NCBI GenBank assembly: GCA_025359865.1
Contig: JANYDH010000208.1
Coordinates: 1-64,000, forward strand
DNA: 64,000 nt
DNA from: Actinomycetes bacterium
GTDB taxonomy: Bacteria > Actinomycetota > Acidimicrobiia > Acidimicrobiales > Ilumatobacteraceae
Reading direction: 5' to 3'
The notes under the pieces: generated by a model
Told to the model about the DNA's origin: nothing
What the model saw: only the letters and a program-made list of their open reading frames with translations
Database searches by the model: none
Part shown: positions 58,475 through 64,000 of the stretch, piece by piece
Numbering within the stretch: position 1 is the first letter of the stretch
Layout of the letters: each line of letters opens with the position of its first letter
Made by a program: the position numbers and the translations under genes

Positions 58475-59470
58475 ATGGCACATCGGATCGCAGTGATCGG
58501 TGGGGACGGCATCGGCCCCGAGGTCACCACAGAAGCACTCAAGGTCGTTCGCGCCGCAGGCGTAGCGATCGACGCCACCGAATTCGACCTCGGCGGTGCG
58601 CGGTACCTCCGCGACGGCGAAATCCTCAGCGACGCAATACTCGAAGAGTTGCGCGGTTTCGACGCGATCTTACTTGGAGCGGTGGGTACGCCCGAGGTGC
58701 CGCCCGGTGTCATCGAACGCGGCTTGTTGTTGAAGATGCGCTTCGATCTCGATCTGTACGTGAACCAGCGGCCATTCATCGGTACTGGCCCCGGCCACAC
58801 CCAACCCCACGATTTCGTGGTGATCCGCGAAAATACCGAGGGTCCGTACGTCGGCGAGGGCGGTGTGCTGCGCAAGGGCACCCCGCACGAGGTGGCCACC
58901 CAGGGATCGGTCAACACCCGAATGGGCGCCGAGCGAGCGATTCGCTATGCATTCGATCTGGCCGTGAAACGTGACGGTCGCAAGCACGTCACGCTCGTCC
59001 ACAAGACCAACGTACTCACGTTTGCCGGCGATCTGTGGCAGCGGGCATTCGATGCGGTTGCGGCTGACTACCCGGGTGTCGGTACCGCCTACAACCACGT
59101 CGATGCGGCGTGCATCTACTTCGTTCAGGATCCGCATCGGTACGACGTGATCGTCACCGACAACTTGTTCGGCGACATCCTCACCGATCTTGGTGGTGCT
59201 GTCAGCGGCGGCATCGGACTGGCCAGCAGCGCGAACCTCAACCCGGCCCGCACGGGGCCGAGCATGTTCGAACCGGTGCATGGTTCGGCGCCGGACATCG
59301 TCGGCACGGGCAAGGCCAACCCGGTCGCAGCGATTCTCAGTGCGGCGTTGATGCTCGACTTCCTGGCCGAGTTCGCAGCGGCCGACCGCATCCGCGCCGC
59401 ATGTGATCAGCCCGGCCCGGGCACCACGACGCAAATCGGTGACATCATCGCTGCCCGCGTGGCAGGCTGA
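58475..59470 (+). CDS. leuB: 3-isopropylmalate dehydrogenase
   Basis: 331 residues from ATG 58475 (the in-frame start at 58433 adds a non-conserved leader). It catalyses NAD-dependent oxidative decarboxylation of 3-isopropylmalate in leucine synthesis. [35 protein letters not shown], the metal and substrate aspartates in [19 protein letters not shown], and the adenine-loop [21 protein letters not shown] are all present. The [14 protein letters not shown] block fits LeuB rather than isocitrate dehydrogenase. Followed by ilvE, so branched-chain amino acid genes are grouped. Confidence 0.93.
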   Translation: MAHRIAVIGGDGIGPEVTTEALKVVRAAGVAIDATEFDLGGARYLRDGEILSDAILEELRGFDAILLGAVGTPEVPPGVIERGLLLKMRFDLDLYVNQRPFIGTGPGHTQPHDFVVIRENTEGPYVGEGGVLRKGTPHEVATQGSVNTRMGAERAIRYAFDLAVKRDGRKHVTLVHKTNVLTFAGDLWQRAFDAVAADYPGVGTAYNHVDAACIYFVQDPHRYDVIVTDNLFGDILTDLGGAVSGGIGLASSANLNPARTGPSMFEPVHGSAPDIVGTGKANPVAAILSAALMLDFLAEFAAADRIRAACDQPGPGTTTQIGDIIAARVAG

Positions 59471-59474
59471 TACA

Positions 59475-59529
59475 CCGCTCACGTCCCCACCCGCTCACGT
59501 CTCCACCCGCTCACGTCTCCACCGCTCAC
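59475..59529. repeat. 16-bp tandem repeat between leuB and ilvE
   Basis: Three and a half units of CCGCTCACGTCTCCAC (first unit has one change) fill the gap between the leuB stop and the ilvE ribosome-binding site GAGGAA. It may change spacing but leaves the RBS intact. Confidence 0.85.
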
Positions 59530-59542
59530 AGAGGAACCGACG

Positions 59543-60460
59543 ATGCCCATCCAACCGACCCCGAAGATCTGGATGAACGGCGACCTGGTCGATTGGCACC
59601 AGGCCCAAGTTCACGTCCTCACCCACACGCTGCACTACGGCACCGGAGTGTTCGAAGGTATCCGCGCCTACGACACTGCCGATGGCCCTGCAGTGTTCCG
59701 GCTCACCGAGCACATCGAGCGGTTGTTCCGCAGTGCTCACATCATGGGCATGGATATCCCGTACTCGGTTGCAGAACTCGTTGCGGCGACCAAGGCCACC
59801 GTGGTGTCGACGGGCTTGCCGGGCTGCTACGTGCGCCCCCTCGCGTATTACGGCTACGGCGAGATGGGGCTCAACACCCTGCCGTGCACCGTCGATGTTG
59901 CCATCGCATGTTGGCCGTGGGGTGCATATCTCGGTGACGACGCGGTCGAAAAAGGCGTTCGGATGAAGATCTCGTCATGGACTCGCCATGACCACAACAC
60001 GATGCCACCGGCATCGAAGACCGTCGGCAACTACGTCAACAGTTCGCTGGCCAAGGTCGAGGCCCTGAAGGCGGGCTACGACGAGGCGATCATGCTGGCC
60101 CCCAACGGTCTGGTCGCCGAATGCACCGGCGAGAACATCTTTGCCGTCCGCAACGGGATCATCATCACGCCCCCGATGTCGGCTGGCGCCCTGGAAGGAA
60201 TCACCCAGAACTCCGTCACCCGGATCGCCAAGGATCTGGGATTCGACATCAGAGTTGACAATCTTGCCCGTAGCGACCTGTACATCGCTGAGGAGATCTT
60301 CGTCTGTGGCACGGCTGCCGAGATCAGCTCGGTCAACTCGGTCGACGACCGCGAAGTTCCGTGCCCCGGGCCGATGACGAAGGCCATCGCCGAGGTGTAC
60401 GCCCGTGCGGTCCGCCGCCAGGAGCCTGCGTACACGGACTGGTGCGAGCTCGCCGGCTGA
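59543..60460 (+). CDS. ilvE: Branched-chain amino acid aminotransferase
   Basis: 305 residues after GAGGAA. A PLP-dependent class IV aminotransferase acting in the last step of leucine, isoleucine and valine synthesis. KIWMNGDLVDWHQAQVHVLTHTLHYGTGVFEGIRAY, the lysine in KTVGNYVNSSLAKVEAL (PLP Schiff base), EAIMLAPNGLVAECTGENIFAVRNG and LEGITQNSVTRIAKDLG are diagnostic. The 3' end lies within a 50-bp sequence repeated 225 bases downstream. Confidence 0.94.
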   Translation: MPIQPTPKIWMNGDLVDWHQAQVHVLTHTLHYGTGVFEGIRAYDTADGPAVFRLTEHIERLFRSAHIMGMDIPYSVAELVAATKATVVSTGLPGCYVRPLAYYGYGEMGLNTLPCTVDVAIACWPWGAYLGDDAVEKGVRMKISSWTRHDHNTMPPASKTVGNYVNSSLAKVEALKAGYDEAIMLAPNGLVAECTGENIFAVRNGIIITPPMSAGALEGITQNSVTRIAKDLGFDIRVDNLARSDLYIAEEIFVCGTAAEISSVNSVDDREVPCPGPMTKAIAEVYARAVRRQEPAYTDWCELAG

Positions 60461-60716
60461 AGGTTCAGTCCGCGGCTGGTGAACGGGTTTCTCGTGACGT
60501 TCCGCGTTTGGCTGTCATTGGCAACAACCGAACGCCAAAGGTCAGCCCTGAACCACTGGCTCCGGGCCATGTGAAAGGCACGTGTGCCCACGTAACGACA
60601 CGTGTCACGGCGATCACCGGTCGGCTCCGCCCGATAGACGCTCCGCATCGCTGCTTGGTTAGATCGGTGCGAGCTCACCGGCTGAAGGTTCAGTCCGCGG
60701 CTGGTGAACGGGTTTC
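60442..60716. repeat. 50-bp direct repeat flanking an insertion after ilvE
   Basis: 60442-60491 and 60667-60716 are identical except one base (GTGCGAGCTC...GAACGGGTTTC) and include the last codons and stop of ilvE. Between them lie a MITE-end-like piece (60511-60543, ending ACGCCAAAGGTC) and the second copy of the 51-bp repeat (60618-60668). No gene is present in 60461-60737. Confidence 0.8.
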
Positions 60717-60737
60717 GGTCGGTCTGGTTGGCACACT

Positions 60738-61451
60738 GTGATTGTGCGCATTCTGCTCGTGGAGGATGATCCGTCCATCGCCGTCTCCCTGGTCGACAGC
60801 TTGCACGCGTCGGGTTTCCAAGTAGTGCAGTGTGCTACTGGTGTAAGCGCGCTTGTCGCAGCACTAGCTCCCGGTGAGTTCGACCTGGTTCTGCTCGATC
60901 TCGGTCTGCCCGACATGGACGGACGCGATGTGTGCAGGGTCCTACGGTCGACCAGCCGTGTACCGATCATCATGCTCACGGCACGTGGCGACGAGTTCGA
61001 TCGTGTGCTTGGTCTCGAACTCGGCGCCGACGACTACGTCACCAAGCCGTTCAGCTTCCGCGAGTTGGTCGCCCGCATCCGTGCCGTCGTGCGCAGAACC
61101 GAAGTGCAGACTCCAGTGTCGCATCCGGACACCGACATCACGAGCGGCCGCCTCGAACCGGTGAGCGCGCCGGAGCGGCTGAGCGTCGATCAACGCACAC
61201 GACGGGCGCACCTCGACGGAGTCGAGATTCAGCTCACGGCAAAGGAGTTTGATCTGCTCGCTTTTCTCGCGGCCGATCCTGGTGCGGTGCGAACACGTAC
61301 TGACATTCTCGAGCACGTCTGGGACGCGAATTGGTTCGGCCCAACCAAGACGGTCGACGCCCATGTCGCCGCGTTACGTAAGAAGCTTGGCGACCCACGG
61401 TGGGTCGAGGCGGTTCGAGGTGTCGGATTTCGCCTTGAGGAGCCGAGTTGA
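60738..61451 (+). CDS. OmpR-family response regulator
   Basis: About 235-237 residues (GTG 60738, or GTG 60744 giving the usual VRILLVEDDPS). The receiver domain has DD at the acidic pocket, the phospho-Asp in LVLLDLGLPDMDG, Thr in MLTARGDEFD, and Lys in YVTKPFSFREL. The C-terminal winged helix: LTAKEFDLLAFLAADPGAVRTRTDILEHVW, VDAHVAALRKKLGD, VRGVGFRLEEPS. Its last codons belong to a 13-bp tandem repeat. Partner of the downstream histidine kinase; the signal is unknown. Confidence 0.92.
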   Translation: MIVRILLVEDDPSIAVSLVDSLHASGFQVVQCATGVSALVAALAPGEFDLVLLDLGLPDMDGRDVCRVLRSTSRVPIIMLTARGDEFDRVLGLELGADDYVTKPFSFRELVARIRAVVRRTEVQTPVSHPDTDITSGRLEPVSAPERLSVDQRTRRAHLDGVEIQLTAKEFDLLAFLAADPGAVRTRTDILEHVWDANWFGPTKTVDAHVAALRKKLGDPRWVEAVRGVGFRLEEPS

Positions 61452-61473
61452 GGAGCCGAGTTGAGGAGCCGAG
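61435..61473. repeat. 13-bp tandem repeat at the response-regulator stop
   Basis: Three units of TTGAGGAGCCGAG. The first encodes the final E-E-P-S and each contains a TGA in a different frame. The GAGGAG in every unit is also a Shine-Dalgarno-like sequence 30-60 bases before the kinase gene. Confidence 0.85.
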
Positions 61474-61500
61474 TTAAGGTCTTCTGGTGAGCGTCGTGCG

Positions 61501-62907
61501 ATGAAATGGCGGTTGGTTGCGGTGTTCGTCGGAATCACCGTGGTGGTACTCGCAGCCCACGACATCCCGCTCGCCCGCTATCTCGAAGCGGTCGAACGCG
61601 ACCGCATCGTCACCGGCATCGAGCGCGATGCGTTCACCATTGCTGGCCGAGCCGAAGACGCGTTGCACACCGGTATCGCAGCGGCAAACCCTGCGCTGCA
61701 AGTGATGGTCGATCAGTACCGGGCAGTAGGCGGGGCACGTGTACTCATCACCGACGCCGCTGGGATCGCGATGGTCATCTCCGATGAAGAGGCGGCAGCC
61801 GGTGCGGACTATCGGTCGCGCCCGGAGATTGCCGAGGCGCTCGCCGGCAATCCCGTCAACGGCCGCCGGGTGTCGCGAACGCTCGGTACCGAACTGCTGT
61901 ATGTCGCCGTTCCCGTAATCTCCGGCGCCGACGTGATCGGTGCGGTGCGAATCACGTCGCCGTCGAACGAGGTCGACGATCGTGTCGCTGGTCGCGTTCG
62001 CGGTCTGCTCGTTGTCGCACTTATTTCGGTAGCAATGGCGGCTGTGGCAGCAGTGTTGTTGGCCGGCACCATCGTTCGTCCGATGAGACGGCTTCGTGAT
62101 GCCACCGATGCGCTCGCCAATGGTGACCTCGCCGTGAGGGCGCCCGATCGTGAAGGCCCGCCGGAGTTGCGTGGACTCGCTGCGGCCTTCAACGCGATGT
62201 CCGAGCGGATGTCGTCGCTGTTGTCGGCGCAGCGCTCGTTTGCCGGAGATGCTTCGCACCAGCTACGCACGCCACTCACTGCGTTACGACTGCGACTGGA
62301 GCAAGCCGCCGACCTGGTCGATGTCGATCCCGCCTCGGCGCGACTGCGAATCGAAGCGGCAGGCGCCGAAACGGAGCGGCTACAACACCTCGTCGACGGC
62401 CTGCTCGCGCTCGCCCGGGCCGAAAGCGATGTCATTCCTCGCAAGCGAGTCGATCTGGCGGCGGTGGTGCGAGAACGTGCCGACGTGTGGCAGCCGCTTG
62501 CGGCCGAGCAGGGTGTGGGTGTCCTGGTCACCGATGCGAAGGCGGTGATAGTGATGGCGGTACCGGGTGCGGTCGAGCAAATCGTCGACAACTATCTGGA
62601 CAACGCTCGCGAGGTCGCGCCGGCCGGTTCGGTCATCGAGCTTCGTGTAGAGGTACAAGGTGACGGCATCGCCACCCTCCATGTACTCGACCGAGGGCCA
62701 GGAATGACGGCCGAACAACTCGACCGCGCCTTCGACCGGTTCTGGCGTGGCGCAGGGTCGGTGACCGGAGGGACAGGTCTTGGTTTGGCAATCGTTGAGC
62801 AATTCGCTCGCGTTTCTGGCGGTTCAGCGGCCCTCGCTGTACGAGGCGATGGCGGCATCGACGCGTCAGCATCATTCGTGGTCGTGGCGGACTGGGTCGC
62901 GGACTAG
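61501..62907 (+). CDS. Sensor histidine kinase
   Basis: 468 residues. Membrane helix 1 (LVAVFVGITVVVLAAH), an extracytoplasmic sensor domain (~25-155), helix 2 (GLLVVALISVAMAAVAAVLLAG), then HAMP (IVRPMRRLRDATDALANGDLAVRAP). The H-box ASHQLRTPLTALRLRLEQA holds the phosphorylated His. N-box QIVDNYLDNAREVAP, G1 DRGPGM, F-box and G2 GGTGLGLAIVEQFA complete the ATPase domain. It pairs with the OmpR-type regulator upstream. The stop codon is part of a 12-bp tandem repeat. Confidence 0.92.
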   Translation: MKWRLVAVFVGITVVVLAAHDIPLARYLEAVERDRIVTGIERDAFTIAGRAEDALHTGIAAANPALQVMVDQYRAVGGARVLITDAAGIAMVISDEEAAAGADYRSRPEIAEALAGNPVNGRRVSRTLGTELLYVAVPVISGADVIGAVRITSPSNEVDDRVAGRVRGLLVVALISVAMAAVAAVLLAGTIVRPMRRLRDATDALANGDLAVRAPDREGPPELRGLAAAFNAMSERMSSLLSAQRSFAGDASHQLRTPLTALRLRLEQAADLVDVDPASARLRIEAAGAETERLQHLVDGLLALARAESDVIPRKRVDLAAVVRERADVWQPLAAEQGVGVLVTDAKAVIVMAVPGAVEQIVDNYLDNAREVAPAGSVIELRVEVQGDGIATLHVLDRGPGMTAEQLDRAFDRFWRGAGSVTGGTGLGLAIVEQFARVSGGSAALAVRGDGGIDASASFVVVADWVAD

Positions 62908-62967
62908 GTCGCGGACTGAGTCGCGGACTGAGTCGCGGACTGAGTCGCGGACTGGGTCGCCGACTGA
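62896..62967. repeat. 12-bp tandem repeat across the kinase stop codon
   Basis: Six units of GTCGCGGACTRR. In the kinase frame each unit reads V-A-D followed by TGG, TAG or TGA. The stop (62905-62907) is the first TAG; four later units also carry TGA and one TGG. The tract seems to have expanded from the coding end. Confidence 0.9.
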
Positions 62968-63004
62968 GCGGCAACTTTACGAGCGCAGCGGTTACCGTGC
63001 AGGA

Positions 63005-64000
63005 GTGCCCACCGTCGTTCAAGACGTCTCCGATGCCGCAGATGGCCTGTTCGCTGCCGATGCCCCACACGGCGTGTCGCTGGCATTGGTTGTGCAACAC
63101 CACGGTGAGGTTGTGTTCGAGCGGTATGGCACCCAACCAGACAGCGTGTTCGAGCGGGGCGGACCCGTCGGACCCGACACCACGCTGATCTCGTGGAGCA
63201 TGGCCAAGAGCATCACGCATGCAGCAGTTGGTCTTGCGGTGGCCGATGGCCTGCTCGATGTGTCGGCGCCAGCCCCGGTGCCCGAATGGGCCGGCACCAC
63301 GAAGGCGGCCATCACGCTGCAGGATCTGCTCGACATGCGGTCGGGGTTGCTCTTCGTAGAGGACTACGTCGACCACACCGTCAGTCATTGTCTGGAGATG
63401 CTCTACGGCGAAGGCAAGGACGACATGGCTGCGTATGCCGCCTCGCTGCCGCTCATCCACGAGCCGGGGGCTGTGTGGAACTACTCCAGCGGAACCACCA
63501 ACATCATTGCCCGAATCGTCGGCAACGCTGTTGGTGCTGATGTGGTTGGTGCTGCCTCGGTTGGGCCCAGTGCGATGCAGGCATTTCTGGATGATCGTCT
63601 GTTCGGACCTACCGGCATGACCAGCGCGATCGCCAAGTTTGATCCGTCTGGAACGTTCATCGGATCGTCCTACGTCTACGCGACCGCACGCGATTTTGCC
63701 CGATTCGGTCAGCTTTACCTCGACGATGGAGTGTGCGCCGCGAGACGGCTGTTGCCGGTCGGCTGGCGTGACGAAGCCAGAACGTTCGTCGCCAGAGACC
63801 CTGATGGAAGCTTTGATTACGGTCGGCAGTGGTGGCTCTGGCGTGACTACCCTGGCTCGCTTGCGTGTCATGGCTACGAAGGCCAGTACATCGTTGTGTT
63901 GCCAGACCGAGATCTGGTGGTGGTGCACCTGGGAAAGAGCCCGGTCGATGGTCGCGAGCCGCTGCACGCCCGGCTGCGGTCCATCTTCGACGCGTTCGGA
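63005..64000 (+). CDS. Beta-lactamase-like serine hydrolase, partial
   Basis: The frame from GTG 63005 runs off the window after 332 codons without a stop. It has the class C beta-lactamase/esterase motifs: SMAKSITHAAVGLAVADGLL (S-x-x-K nucleophile), TLQDLLDMRSGL, WNYSSGTTNII (Y-S-S in place of Y-x-N), and HGYEGQ (the K-T-G-like strand). No signal peptide, so probably cytosolic and acting on small esters or peptides rather than antibiotics. GGAG lies only one base before the start, so the initiation site is uncertain. Confidence 0.82.
   Translation, partial: MPTVVQDVSDAADGLFAADAPHGVSLALVVQHHGEVVFERYGTQPDSVFERGGPVGPDTTLISWSMAKSITHAAVGLAVADGLLDVSAPAPVPEWAGTTKAAITLQDLLDMRSGLLFVEDYVDHTVSHCLEMLYGEGKDDMAAYAASLPLIHEPGAVWNYSSGTTNIIARIVGNAVGADVVGAASVGPSAMQAFLDDRLFGPTGMTSAIAKFDPSGTFIGSSYVYATARDFARFGQLYLDDGVCAARRLLPVGWRDEARTFVARDPDGSFDYGRQWWLWRDYPGSLACHGYEGQYIVVLPDRDLVVVHLGKSPVDGREPLHARLRSIFDAFG

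Noticed and set aside
1-64000. tRNA or rRNA genes
   Set aside because: I noticed no cloverleaf with a T-loop GGTTCGAATCC core or any rRNA-like stretch. A dedicated tRNA scan could still find one I missed.

Overview
The window comes from a high-GC actinobacterium. The protein families point towards Acidimicrobiia (an Ilumatobacter-like organism): repeat-rich secreted proteins, GTG/TTG starts, 4-nt ATGA/GTGA gene overlaps, a HhH-GPD repair protein and a DUF2142 membrane protein. The lineage is an inference, because no rRNA or other marker gene is present.

Positions 1-19984 and 23443-24897 are a cell-surface polysaccharide region. It holds the end of a Wzt-type ABC exporter ATPase, GT-C-like membrane proteins, a nucleotide-sugar dehydrogenase, an NAD-dependent epimerase, and many GT2, GT4 and GT8-like glycosyltransferases. 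Several of these are translationally coupled to very small coiled-coil proteins with a basic tail. The pattern resumes at 34181-38176. Two homologous GT-B+GT2 fusion proteins (15281-17230 and 35726-37702) mark the two blocks.

Between the blocks lies an accessory region (about 19975-34200) of toxin-antitoxin modules, both intact and decayed: an HTH gene with a deleted toxin, AbrB with a truncated Doc, ParD-like with zeta, AbrB with a PIN-like protein, a truncated AbiEii, and a Fic-like remnant. It also holds several repeat families. At its centre is a tight five-gene operon (27418-33682): an HhH/winged-helix protein, a coiled-coil protein, a degenerate BrxC/BrxD-like protein, an intact BrxD-like ATPase, and an XPB/BrxHI-like helicase. 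No BREX methylase or PglZ is visible. This is the best candidate for an undescribed, probably defensive, system.

Positions 38458-57517 hold a secreted three-repeat protein, a DUF2142 protein, a HhH-GPD repair protein, an orphan DUF4157 (eCIS-effector-like) protein and a sugar-phosphate isomerase. They also hold an unusual pair of giant dynamin-like GTPases, one fused to an Hsp70 nucleotide-binding domain and one to a probable pseudokinase. A two-domain FKBP lipoprotein, an MFS exporter, an AarF/UbiB kinase, an alpha/beta hydrolase and GreA follow. Positions 58475-64000 are mostly housekeeping: leuB, ilvE, an OmpR-type two-component system and the start of a beta-lactamase-like serine hydrolase.

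Four families of dispersed repeats occur: a hairpin element whose ends encode S-V-W-stop, a 14-bp inverted-repeat element, a roughly 500-570 bp non-autonomous element with 37-bp terminal inverted repeats, and a 51-bp direct repeat. Short tandem repeats are also frequent. No tRNA, rRNA, CRISPR array or transposase gene was seen.
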